Under the pieces are notes generated by a model. The model did no database searches and was not told where the DNA came from. It saw nothing but the letters and a program-made list of their open reading frames with translations. 64,000 bases of DNA from assembly GCF_029392315.1 (NCBI RefSeq), contig NZ_CP113939.1, forward strand, positions 1,984,001-2,048,000, written 5' to 3'. A program made the translations under genes and the position numbers. This DNA is from Bifidobacterium sp. ESL0690 (GTDB taxonomy: Bacteria; Actinomycetota; Actinomycetes; Actinomycetales; Bifidobacteriaceae). Shown here one piece after another: positions 16,664 to 25,512 of this stretch (its first letter is position 1; every line of letters starts with the position of its first letter).

Positions 16664-18313
16664 ATGCAAACTAGATTGACTGTTATCGACTTCTTTTGTG
16701 GAGCTGGAGGCTTCTCAGAAGGATTTCGCCAAGCCGGATTTAACGTTATTATGGGTCTAGATAACTGGCAGCCGGCAGTAACTACACATAACGCCAATCA
16801 CAATCTACATGATAAAAAATGGGATATCTCTGCCATCGAAACACCACAAGCTATTGAGCAAATACCTGATAGCGACATCATTATCGGCAGCCCACCCTGT
16901 GTATCTTTTTCACTGTCCAACAAAGGCGGCAACGCCGATAAAACACTGGGTAAAAAGCTAATACGAAATTTTCTGCGTATAGTCGCGGTCAAAAAATTCA
17001 AACCAAACTCTCAGCTTAAAGCATGGGCTATGGAGAATGTCCCCAATTCTAAGAATTTTGTAAAGCCAACGTACTCCTTCTCAGATTTGAATCTTTCCTC
17101 GTGGGCAAAAGCTAACAATTACGACCCTAGCCAAATTGCAATTACGGTTAATGGTGAAGTTCTCAATGCTGAAAATTATGGATGTGCTCAACGTCGTAAA
17201 AGATTCATTTGTGGAGAGATTTGTAAAACTGGCGATTCTTTGAAACCGCAACCTACAGATTCACGTTTAACTGTTTCGGACATTCAACAAGCCTTGGGGA
17301 GTCCTTTAGGCGACAAAAAAGATAAGATAACAGACCCGAACAATAAGGCTCTATCTATCACATATAACGAATTGCACGATCATCACTACGATACCGGTGT
17401 ATATGCCGTGGAATGGGAAAAAGCCCAACACCTGAAACAAGATCACCCATACATGGGCACTATGTTTTTCCCCGAAAAGCTTGACAAACCGAGCAGAACC
17501 ATTATGGCCACCAAATCTGCGAGCACGCGTGAGGCAATCTTATACGAATCTGATTTACATCAGGATACCGCCGATGGGCGTTACCGCACACCAACGATTC
17601 GCGAAGCGGCAAGTATTATGGGGTTCCCCATTAATTATCAATTCTGGGGAGACGAGTCAACTAAGTGGAGGCAGGTAGGCAATGCCGTCTGTGTACCGCT
17701 CGCCAAAGCTCTTGGACAAGCCATCCTCAAACAACTTCCTTATCGGCAATCTTCTCCGGTTCAACAAGAACACGATTTTACAGACTTCACGTATCTAGAC
17801 AATCCTCATGAAAAAATATTTAATAATCCACCACAGAGAAACGCGAACGCCCTGTTCCGAGAACATCCAGTAAAAAGCGGGAACATGACCATCGACTTAA
17901 CGAACCGTGCGCTTGACGGCAAAAGCCGTTGGTGCGTAATTGCGTTTGTCGGGACCGGCGAAGGCTACGGTAGATTTGAGTTAGGAGCAGATACTCTTGC
18001 TAGCGCCAGAAGCGTACTTGAACAATTAGAACCAAACTTTCTAGAGATGATTCAAGCTGATAATTATATCCATTATTACAATTCTAGCTTTTTAGATAAA
18101 AAGAACGAAGAATATGACTTCGATTGTTCAAATCCTGAGCATCCGTTTTCTCTCGTCAAAAGAATAGGAAAAATAGCACAAACATCTTCAGAAAAACCCG
18201 GTATTGTAATCGATGATCTTCCTAAAGACCTGTCATTGATTAAAACCAAAATGCCACTTAATCAAATTATGTCAATTTTTGGGTTATTGACACTCATAAG
18301 CCCAGAATCATAA
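16664..18313 (+). CDS. DNA (cytosine-5) methyltransferase with long C-terminal extension
   Basis: A 549-residue protein. Motif I is VIDFFCGAGGFSEGF at residue 4, motif IV with the catalytic Cys is GSPPCVSFS near 84, motif VI is AMENVPNSK near 125, and motif VIII is QRRKRFICGEI near 180. Motif IX is within TIREAASIMGFP, and motif X is WRQVGNAVCVPLAKALG near 345. It should methylate cytosine at C5 in a short site. The last ~180 residues, after motif X, have no recognised domain and are longer than in a plain Dcm. It is the first gene of a four-gene head-to-tail cassette and is AT-rich against its flanks. No clear ribosome site precedes the ATG, so the transcript may be leaderless (inference). 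Confidence 0.93.
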   Translation: MQTRLTVIDFFCGAGGFSEGFRQAGFNVIMGLDNWQPAVTTHNANHNLHDKKWDISAIETPQAIEQIPDSDIIIGSPPCVSFSLSNKGGNADKTLGKKLIRNFLRIVAVKKFKPNSQLKAWAMENVPNSKNFVKPTYSFSDLNLSSWAKANNYDPSQIAITVNGEVLNAENYGCAQRRKRFICGEICKTGDSLKPQPTDSRLTVSDIQQALGSPLGDKKDKITDPNNKALSITYNELHDHHYDTGVYAVEWEKAQHLKQDHPYMGTMFFPEKLDKPSRTIMATKSASTREAILYESDLHQDTADGRYRTPTIREAASIMGFPINYQFWGDESTKWRQVGNAVCVPLAKALGQAILKQLPYRQSSPVQQEHDFTDFTYLDNPHEKIFNNPPQRNANALFREHPVKSGNMTIDLTNRALDGKSRWCVIAFVGTGEGYGRFELGADTLASARSVLEQLEPNFLEMIQADNYIHYYNSSFLDKKNEEYDFDCSNPEHPFSLVKRIGKIAQTSSEKPGIVIDDLPKDLSLIKTKMPLNQIMSIFGLLTLISPES

Positions 18314-18363
18314 CGCGAAATCGTGTAATATATCAAAAGAGAATAACTTCACACTAGGAGCCT

Positions 18364-19659
18364 ATGATGGTCGACAACGAAGCCACTTTTCCACTTTCTC
18401 GTTCACTGCGACGTGAAAAGCTGCATGAAATAGAGCAACAAAAGCCTGAGGGCTCGGTTAGAATACCCGGAAAGGGGAAGCGGAACACTTATAAAATTCC
18501 ATTGGAATTTCTGTCTTACAATCCTCACAACACCAGGTTCTTGACACAAGCTAAAACCTTGGAAAAACGTCTTGGCCGTCCTCTTAGCGACGAAAATGCC
18601 AGCGATGTCACAGAAATAGAGCGCTTCATTTATGACGAGAAAAAGGACAAGAATGAAAGCACGATTCAATCTCTCATTAACGACGGTCAACTACAAGCTG
18701 GCGTAGTCACTAACGATGGCATTATATTATCCGGAAATCGTCGCTTTCGTTTGCTCAACGAAATAGTCAGAAATCCAGATAAATATAAAAAAGGTAAAGA
18801 TAGCGCTCGTTATTTTGAAGCTGCCATCATCGACGAACCCCTAAACAAAAAGGATATACTTCGATACGAATCCTTTTATCAGTACGGAACTGACGATAAA
18901 GTCGACTATGATCCAATTCAAAAATATATCGGCGCTTACGAGCAGCAACAAGAAGGCTTTACCGAGCAACAAATAGCAGATAATTTCCTGTCACTTACTG
19001 GCGGAAAAGTCAACGAAGTAAAAAAATGGCTATCCGTATACAAGCTAATGCTTGAATACCTCACTTACATTGACGAAGAAGACGTTTACACTGCTCTTGA
19101 GTCTCAGGAAGAAGCCTTTTTGAGACTTGAACTTGATTTAAAGTCTCTACGAGGCAGTGCCCAGAAAAAAGGATGGAATTACAATGATCTCGATATCGAT
19201 GACTATAAGTCAGTAGTGTTTAACTATATCCGTTTAAAGGAAGCGACCCACAATACTCGCCTATTCCGAGATATCTTTTTAGACCATTCAGAGTGGGTAG
19301 TTTTCAGAGATTCGGTCTTAAAGGCTGAAGAAGACGCAGACATTGCAAGCTTTGACACTTATCGATCAGAAGCACCGGAGAATGAGCGTGAAGAGCAAAT
19401 TTCGCAACGCAGAACTCACGATTTTGAGGACCGAGTAGAAGACAAACTGACTAATGCCTTCCGCCATGCACAAGCCCACATGAATGACAAGAAAGATGCA
19501 GAAACTCCGTCGCATATAATCGACCAAATATTGACAAAACTCAATAAACTACAGTCAATTCTTCAAGTCTCTCCAGAATACTTTGAATTGGACGATACGC
19601 GAGAGGGTATTAGCAAAATTGCAAAGCTATCCGGCCGCCTTAAGCAGGATGTAGACTAG
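18364..19659 (+). CDS. ParB/sulfiredoxin-like protein of the methyltransferase cassette
   Basis: A 431-residue protein. A ParB-like signature lies in the N-terminal third: the KIPLEFLSYNPHNTRF strand near residue 45, QSLINDGQLQAGVVTNDG near 105, and the nucleotide-binding-type LSGNRRFRLLNE near 125. The rest is mostly helical and acidic, with no recognised domain. ParB-like folds bind or hydrolyse nucleotides in chromosome partition and in several defence systems (DndB-like and others), so a DNA-sensing or NTPase role is plausible. AGGAG precedes the start; the ATG at 18367 has slightly better spacing than 18364. It lies about 50 bases after the methyltransferase stop and nine bases before the helicase start, so it is cotranscribed. 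Confidence 0.7.
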   Translation: MMVDNEATFPLSRSLRREKLHEIEQQKPEGSVRIPGKGKRNTYKIPLEFLSYNPHNTRFLTQAKTLEKRLGRPLSDENASDVTEIERFIYDEKKDKNESTIQSLINDGQLQAGVVTNDGIILSGNRRFRLLNEIVRNPDKYKKGKDSARYFEAAIIDEPLNKKDILRYESFYQYGTDDKVDYDPIQKYIGAYEQQQEGFTEQQIADNFLSLTGGKVNEVKKWLSVYKLMLEYLTYIDEEDVYTALESQEEAFLRLELDLKSLRGSAQKKGWNYNDLDIDDYKSVVFNYIRLKEATHNTRLFRDIFLDHSEWVVFRDSVLKAEEDADIASFDTYRSEAPENEREEQISQRRTHDFEDRVEDKLTNAFRHAQAHMNDKKDAETPSHIIDQILTKLNKLQSILQVSPEYFELDDTREGISKIAKLSGRLKQDVD

Positions 19660-19667
19660 GAGAGCAA

Positions 19668-21623
19668 ATGTCTGTGCAAGTATCCACGGATTCTGGGCAG
19701 AATCATCTACAAATTAGTACAGATCAAGCAGTATTTCCGCGTCGAGTTCAAATGTATCTCAGCAAGATATCAACATACGATAAGGAATCCAACACCTTTT
19801 CAATCCCCTTAAAAGACAACAATGTCAACGAGATATATAAAACACTTATTGAAGTGTTCGAGAAACGACTGCATCAAGAAATTTCCTTTTCAGATAGCGC
19901 AAGCTCGCTATTAAAAGATGCTCAGGCAGAAGAACGGGCATTCCATAATTTTTCTCTGAAAGCATTGCGAATAAGGAATAATGATAATGTTGCTCCAGAA
20001 CTAAACTCATTTATCGCCACATTACATGAAAAACCATTCATTCGCATGCTGAAGCCATATCAATTATTAGCTGCTTATCATCTAGCATATTCGCAGAATG
20101 CCTGTAATTTTTCAGTACCCGGATCGGGGAAAACCTCCACCGTACTGGCCGCGTATACATATCTCAATCTCATACACGATTCACAGAAACACATTGATCA
20201 GCTAGTCGTAGTAGGTCCGCTGTCATCGTTCTTGTCCTGGAAATCCGATTTCAAAGAGTGCTTCGGCCAGTCCCCCTCAGTCTTAGAAATCAGTGGGAAG
20301 ACTTCGAATACAGTAGTCGAAGAAACTTTGAACGTATCCAAACCAACCATCGATTATACAATTATCAGCTATGGCAGCCTAGCCAAGCATAAAGATCAAC
20401 TTATCTCTTTTCTCAGACGCAATCGCACTATGATAGTACTTGACGAAGCTCATCGTATTAAAAACACCGATGGCGGAATACAAAGTCAAGCAGCTTTGTC
20501 TCTGGCTCCATATGCAAAGTCTCGTGTTGTTCTGACTGGTACGCCTGCTCCTAATACTTACGCCGATTTATATAATCTGTATTCCTTTATTTGGCCCGAT
20601 CATGAAATACTAGGCTTTAAACCAATTCAACTGAAAAATCTAAGCAGGAACCCTCGAGATCAGAGGATTCCACAACTCATTAAAAATGCAGAACCTTTTT
20701 TTATTCGAATAAAAAAAGATGATCTTAATCTGCCCAAAGCAACTTTCAACGCTCCAACCGAATTACCTATGGCTCCGCTCCAACAACAAATATATGATTC
20801 TATAGCCGAAATAGCAGTACAAAAAATCCAAAACAATGAGTTACAAAGCGCTGTCAAAAGGGCAGCAACTATCCGAATGCGTCAAGCTGCCTCAAATCCG
20901 AATCTGCTGAATACCTCTTTAAAAGAATATTACACTTCTTGCAATGAGGACGACGAGGAACCAGAGGAATCAATCGACACAGATGCAGATATTGTTTTCG
21001 AAGATGATTTACAAGCTCTAATCCAGTCTTACAATTCACGAGAGATACCAAATAAGTTTAAATATGCCGAGACACTTGCCCAAAATATTGTTGCTCAAAA
21101 TGAGAAACTGCTCATTTGGTGCGAATTCACAGGCACGTGCGACGAACTGAGCAGATACTTCGAGCAACGTGGAATCGCGACCAGAATTATTTACGGAAAT
21201 ACAGAACGGACAAATCGCGACACCATTGTCGAACATTTCCAAAATCCTGAAGATTCATCTTTTCGAGTTCTCATTGCTAACCCTCATGCAGTTGGCGAAT
21301 CAATCTCATTGCATAAAGGATGTCACAATGCTTTATATCTTGAACAAGATTTTAACGCTGGGTCATATATGCAATCAAAAGACCGAATTCATCGTGTTGG
21401 CCTTGAAGCTAACCAACACACAAACTATTTTTACGCACAATCACAAAATACGATAGATCAGACAATCTATTCTCGTCTCATAGAGAAAGAAAAAAAGATG
21501 CTCCATTTTCTGGACACTCATGAAATTCCATTGATAGAAGAGAACAAAGACTTTTCTGACGATACTACAGATGATTTTAAAGCTATTATACGAGATTACT
21601 ATGCAAATGCTAACCGGCTGTAA
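19668..21623 (+). CDS. SNF2-type DEAD/DEAH helicase (SF2 translocase)
   Basis: The product has 651 residues and covers both RecA lobes. Motif I is NFSVPGSGKTST near residue 147, motif II is VLDEAHRIKN near 260, and motif III is VVLTGTPAPN near 290. A helicase C lobe follows with LLIWCEFTGTCDEL near 480 and motif VI as DRIHRVG near 580. The order and the LTGTPAPN form are typical of SNF2/DrmD-like translocases. It would move along double-stranded DNA using ATP. AGGAG lies six bases before the ATG. The 3' end overlaps the next reading frame, which ties the two products together translationally. Confidence 0.9.
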   Translation: MSVQVSTDSGQNHLQISTDQAVFPRRVQMYLSKISTYDKESNTFSIPLKDNNVNEIYKTLIEVFEKRLHQEISFSDSASSLLKDAQAEERAFHNFSLKALRIRNNDNVAPELNSFIATLHEKPFIRMLKPYQLLAAYHLAYSQNACNFSVPGSGKTSTVLAAYTYLNLIHDSQKHIDQLVVVGPLSSFLSWKSDFKECFGQSPSVLEISGKTSNTVVEETLNVSKPTIDYTIISYGSLAKHKDQLISFLRRNRTMIVLDEAHRIKNTDGGIQSQAALSLAPYAKSRVVLTGTPAPNTYADLYNLYSFIWPDHEILGFKPIQLKNLSRNPRDQRIPQLIKNAEPFFIRIKKDDLNLPKATFNAPTELPMAPLQQQIYDSIAEIAVQKIQNNELQSAVKRAATIRMRQAASNPNLLNTSLKEYYTSCNEDDEEPEESIDTDADIVFEDDLQALIQSYNSREIPNKFKYAETLAQNIVAQNEKLLIWCEFTGTCDELSRYFEQRGIATRIIYGNTERTNRDTIVEHFQNPEDSSFRVLIANPHAVGESISLHKGCHNALYLEQDFNAGSYMQSKDRIHRVGLEANQHTNYFYAQSQNTIDQTIYSRLIEKEKKMLHFLDTHEIPLIEENKDFSDDTTDDFKAIIRDYYANANRL

Positions 21624-22554
21624 CCTTTTCCTCTGTCTTTCAGATATTTTTGTTCTATATCAACGTATAGGCGATGCTATTACAAGCTATTCAGATGCAG
21701 CAGCAAGCATGGATTGCAATACCGTTGCGCTTGATAATTCTTTGTTGCTATTAAAAAATATCGGTCTTATTTCATACTCAACGCAGGAGATAAACAAACC
21801 AGAAAAGGGTATTAATAGCCAGGTCACTTTTTCGGCATTTCTCAAAGACCAATTACCAAAAATTTATAGACCTTTTTACGATTTCTTATATGCTCAACAA
21901 AAAACATATGATGAGGAGACAGGACTTTTCTGGATCTCCAGAAATTCAATACCGTTCCAATACTCTGGACTAGTTATGATATCCGACTCTGTAGGTCTCA
22001 TATCTTGCCCAACAGGCAACCGAATTTTCCTCCTCGATTACACTTTTAATCTTGGGACAAAAGTAATTCCTGGGCTAAAAGCTGCACCGGCAATCACACT
22101 AACTGAATTAAAAAATACCTTAGCGATTAAGGACGAGATTGGGGAAAAAGCAGAAAAACTAGCTCTAGCCTTTGAAAAGAAAATACTTCTCAAAAAAGAA
22201 ATCAAAAAAGACCCGATTCAAATCTCGCCAATAGACGTAACAGCCGGATATGACATCGCCTCATATTTAACGCCACAAAGTACTAGCCCCGATAAATTCA
22301 TAGAAGTAAAAAGTTGTAAAAACAATTCTTATGCCTTTTTCATTTCCCATAATGAACTAGAAACCGCAAAAAGAAAACGCAAATCTTTTTTCCTCTATCT
22401 CTATAATCGTGACGAGCATTCATTCACAGTATTCCAAGATCCTTATGTCACCGTATTTTCCAATGAGAACTGGCTAAGAGAACCACAAATATACAAGGTC
22501 CAAACTCTTCTTGGAGAAAAGCCGATTGACCAACTAGATACCAATAAACAATAA
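21571..22554 (+). CDS. DUF3883 nuclease-like protein of the methyltransferase cassette
   Basis: A protein of up to 327 residues. The C-terminal ~110 residues fit DUF3883: GYDIASYL, then FIEVKSC, then FFISHNELETAKRKRKSFFLYLY. The Asp followed by E-x-K is the PD-(D/E)XK pattern, so nuclease activity is possible. The N-terminal ~200 residues have no recognised domain. The start is uncertain: ATGs at 21571, 21601 and 21607 all lie inside the end of the helicase gene, in another frame. It is the last gene of the cassette and is the most likely effector nuclease (inference). Codon use is AT-rich like its three upstream partners. Confidence 0.75.
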   Translation: MILKLLYEITMQMLTGCNLFLCLSDIFVLYQRIGDAITSYSDAAASMDCNTVALDNSLLLLKNIGLISYSTQEINKPEKGINSQVTFSAFLKDQLPKIYRPFYDFLYAQQKTYDEETGLFWISRNSIPFQYSGLVMISDSVGLISCPTGNRIFLLDYTFNLGTKVIPGLKAAPAITLTELKNTLAIKDEIGEKAEKLALAFEKKILLKKEIKKDPIQISPIDVTAGYDIASYLTPQSTSPDKFIEVKSCKNNSYAFFISHNELETAKRKRKSFFLYLYNRDEHSFTVFQDPYVTVFSNENWLREPQIYKVQTLLGEKPIDQLDTNKQ

Positions 22555-22982
22555 ATCGTGTGGCACACCACTAGCTATATATTGTACTTTGAACCAAATA
22601 GATTACACTTCCACTATTCCACTCAAATTACTGGACAGGAGGGCTATCATAAATAAAAATAATAATAAATCCGTACTTTGCTTTATCTGAAACATCACAA
22701 AGCCGTCCTCGTCGTAAGATCAAAACATCACAGAAAATATCTATTTAAATTTTAGATGCTTAAACCTCATAGAATAGCCTGCATCCCTCAGATTTTAATA
22801 ATTAACAAGATTTTGATTAAGGGAACAATTTCGGAAACTTCTCGTATCAGTAGACACGAGTCCTCCGTTACAAACAACATTGGCCAGCTCCGCCTACTAG
22901 ACAGAAACCGACCAATGCGAATTTATTTTGCAATCACTTTGTGGTGCCAACAACTATTGCCATTGACACCGAAACCGAAATA
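22555..22982. other. AT-rich right end of the island, no gene seen
   Basis: This 428-base stretch holds no supported gene, tRNA, integrase site or clear terminator. Composition changes from AT-rich to GC-rich at the alcohol dehydrogenase gene, which makes this the likely right border of the island. Confidence 0.5.
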
Positions 22983-24098
22983 TCAGAACTCGGTGATGAC
23001 GGAGCGGATGACTTCGCCCTTCTTGAGCTGGACGTAGGCCTCGTCAATCTGGCTCAAGTTGATGTGCTGGCTGACGATGTCATGCATGTTCAGACGGCCG
23101 TCGACGGCGAGGTCGGCGTACATCGGGATGTCGTGCTTGATGTTGGTCGAGCCCATCCAGACGCCCTTGAAACCACGCTGGTGGACCAGCAGGTCGGCAG
23201 GGTTGATCTCGAGGTTGATGGTCGCGTCGGGCTTGGCAAGGCCGATGCAGTACGCGGTGCCGTCAACGCCGAGCATATCCCAGCACTGCTTCATCGTGGA
23301 CTGGAAGCCGATGGCCTCGAACGCCTCATCAACACCGCCGTTGGTGAGCTCACGCACCTTGGCGACCGGGTCCTCGTTCTTCGAGTTGACCACGTCGGTG
23401 GCGCCGAACTTCTTAGCGAACTCAAGCTTGTTGTCGAGCAAATCGATGGCGATGATCTTCTTGGCACCGCAGATGCGAGCACCGGAGATGATGTTCAGGC
23501 CGATGCCACCCGTGCCGACGACGGCGACCGTGTCGCCAGGACGAACGTGCGCGGTGTTGATCGCAGCGCCAGCGCCGGTGATGGTGGCGCAGCCGATGCA
23601 GGCGGCCTCGTCCCACTTCACCTCATTGTTGACCACGGCGAGCTGGTTCTCATGAATCAGCGCCTTCTCGGCAAAACCGCCGGTGCCGAAGGCCTGGGTG
23701 ATCGGACGGCCGTCCGGGAAGGACAGACGCGGCTTCTCGCCGGGCTTGCGCACGCACTCCTGCTGCTGCGAGCAGGACTGCGGATGACCGTTCAGGCAGT
23801 TGGCGCAATGGCCGCACACCTGCTCGAGCGAAGCGACCACGTGATCGCCGACCTTGATGCCCTGCACTTCAGGCCCAACGGCCTCGACGATGCCGGCGAC
23901 CTCATGGCCGATAACGGCCGGGAACGGGAAGAACTGATCGTCATCCTCCACCAAATGCAGATCGGAATGGCACAGGCCAGACGCCTGAACGTCTACCAGC
24001 ACCTCGGCGCCGATAGGATCATCAATGATAATCTCTTCCGGCTGGGCGAATCCTTTTCCTACTCCATAGGCAACCGAAGCTTTAATTTTTTGTGGCAT
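22983..24098 (-). CDS. Zinc-dependent alcohol dehydrogenase (class III-like MDR family)
   Basis: A 371-residue medium-chain dehydrogenase. The catalytic-zinc site reads GLCHSDLH near residue 43 and GHEVAGIVEAVG near 67. The structural-zinc Cys cluster appears as CGHCANCLNGHPQSC near 95-110. The cofactor fold has VAVVGTGGIGLNIISGARICGAKKIIAIDLLDNKL near 195. It should interconvert alcohols and aldehydes with NAD(H) in the cytoplasm. An AAAGGAGTAACC site precedes the ATG. It is followed on the same strand by nothing but the island border. The upstream gene on the same strand is an aldo/keto reductase, so both may help in aldehyde handling (inference). Confidence 0.92.
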   Translation of the reverse strand: MPQKIKASVAYGVGKGFAQPEEIIIDDPIGAEVLVDVQASGLCHSDLHLVEDDDQFFPFPAVIGHEVAGIVEAVGPEVQGIKVGDHVVASLEQVCGHCANCLNGHPQSCSQQQECVRKPGEKPRLSFPDGRPITQAFGTGGFAEKALIHENQLAVVNNEVKWDEAACIGCATITGAGAAINTAHVRPGDTVAVVGTGGIGLNIISGARICGAKKIIAIDLLDNKLEFAKKFGATDVVNSKNEDPVAKVRELTNGGVDEAFEAIGFQSTMKQCWDMLGVDGTAYCIGLAKPDATINLEINPADLLVHQRGFKGVWMGSTNIKHDIPMYADLAVDGRLNMHDIVSQHINLSQIDEAYVQLKKGEVIRSVITEF

Positions 24099-24291
24099 GG
24101 TTACTCCTTTCGCTTTTGAAATGTAACCTGTCTCAGATTACAATAGCGAAACCGCTTCTAGCAACGGGCAAAGAATCGTCGCGTTTCCACAACATTTGTA
24201 AACATTCTCGGGGTAAAATAATCACATATTTCGTCCATAAACTTAACATTAATGCATAAAACAGCACAAAACATATCAAATGATAAAAGCA

Positions 24292-25167
24292 TCACGCATA
24301 AGTAAAAGTCATCGGGTCATGACCGGCACGGGTGGGGCCATCGAGTGCATTGATTTGAGCATGCTCTTCAGGGGTCAAAGCGAAGTCGAAGAGGTCGAGG
24401 TTTTCACGCTGACGTTCAGTATGAACCGACTTAGGAATGATGATAGTGCCGTTTTCAATATGCCAACGCAAGATGACCTGAGCTGGTGAGACACCATGAG
24501 CTTGTGCTATACGCGCGATGGTACCCTTGCCGGCATTGAGGTCGGCTCCGCGAGCCATCGGCGAATACGCTTCCACCGCGATATTGTGTTCATGACAAAA
24601 CGCGACAACCTCGCGCTGCTGCCAGGTGGGGTGCAGCTCGATCTGATCGACCGTAGGCCACTCCCCTGTTTCCCGATGCAAACGTTCAAGATGCTCAGGC
24701 AGGAAGTTGCAGACGCCGAGCGTACGCACGCGCCCCTCGTCGCGCAGTTTCATCAACGCTTTCCATGTTTCGCCGGAACGCCAGTTGAACGGCGTCGGCC
24801 AATGCAGCATGTACATGTCGACATAGTCGAGACGCAAATCACCCAACTGTCGATCAAACGCCTTGAGAGCGCTGTCGTACCCTTGATCGGAATCCTTGAG
24901 CTTGGTGGTCACCCAGAGCGATTTACGGTTTTCACCGGCATTAAAACCGGTTTCCGCGAGCGCACGGCCGACACCAGGCTCGTTGTTATAGCCCGCGGCA
25001 GCATCGATATGGCGATATCCGACTTCTAGCCCGGACTTGACAACGCTGGTCACGTCATCGTCGCTGATACGGAGCACACCCAGCCCAATCTGCGGAATTC
25101 TGTTGCCATCACTTAACGTGATATCGGGGATTTCCGGTACTGTTCCAGCGGTTTCTTCAGCGCTCAT
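24292..25167 (-). CDS. Aldo/keto reductase
   Basis: The product has 291 residues from the ATG at 25167, which follows AAAGGAG. An in-frame TTG at 25191 is the rejected alternative. The catalytic tetrad can be seen: Asp and Tyr in RHIDAAAGYNNE, Lys in VTTKLKD, and His in MLHWPTP. The C-terminal IIIPKSVHTERQRENLDLFDF is the NADPH-binding signature of the 2,5-diketogluconate reductase-like branch. It reduces aldehydes, ketones or sugar carbonyls with NADPH; the substrate is not predictable. Confidence 0.92.
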   Translation of the reverse strand: MSAEETAGTVPEIPDITLSDGNRIPQIGLGVLRISDDDVTSVVKSGLEVGYRHIDAAAGYNNEPGVGRALAETGFNAGENRKSLWVTTKLKDSDQGYDSALKAFDRQLGDLRLDYVDMYMLHWPTPFNWRSGETWKALMKLRDEGRVRTLGVCNFLPEHLERLHRETGEWPTVDQIELHPTWQQREVVAFCHEHNIAVEAYSPMARGADLNAGKGTIARIAQAHGVSPAQVILRWHIENGTIIIPKSVHTERQRENLDLFDFALTPEEHAQINALDGPTRAGHDPMTFTYA

Positions 25168-25512
25168 CGTCACTGCTCCTTTTGTCGTCAACCGGTATCC
25201 AGCCTACTAGCCCGCCCTGTCCGGCCTACGCAAAGAAATAACCAGTTTCTGGCATCGGCCAAGCATCCATGCAAGAAAACGCCCATCGACAGGCGCTAAA
25301 CGAACAGTTTCCAACATCCACAATCGTCCAAGCAATAAAACGGTCACTGGCAAAATCCAAACGACCATTTTCTCGTATCTGTGAGCATCAATGCAATAAA
25401 AGGGGCGCAGAAAGCCTTCACTCAGCGATTTCCCACAGCCGACAACCATCCAGCCAACTAAGACAGAAAGCTGATAAAAGAGAAATCGGCGGAATCAAGC
25501 GCCTCTGCGTGT
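25168..25512. other. Gene-free stretch, nothing recognised
   Basis: Between the start of the aldo/keto reductase gene and the end of the ABC exporter gene I see no gene, strong hairpin or repeat. The proximal part must hold the reductase promoter. Confidence 0.4.

Noticed and set aside
14242..22982. Island as a prophage or IS-borne element
   Set aside because: No integrase, transposase, phage structural gene, terminal repeats or tRNA-flanking direct repeat is visible.
22756..23037. Plus-strand 93-codon frame at the right island border
   Set aside because: It lacks a ribosome site and runs into the antisense of the dehydrogenase gene.
22941..24119. Plus-strand open frame of 392 codons opposite the alcohol dehydrogenase gene
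   Set aside because: The minus strand has complete zinc-site and cofactor motifs; the opposite frame has none.
25168..25191. TTG start extending the aldo/keto reductase
   Set aside because: The ATG at 25167 has AAAGGAG at good distance, while the TTG has none.
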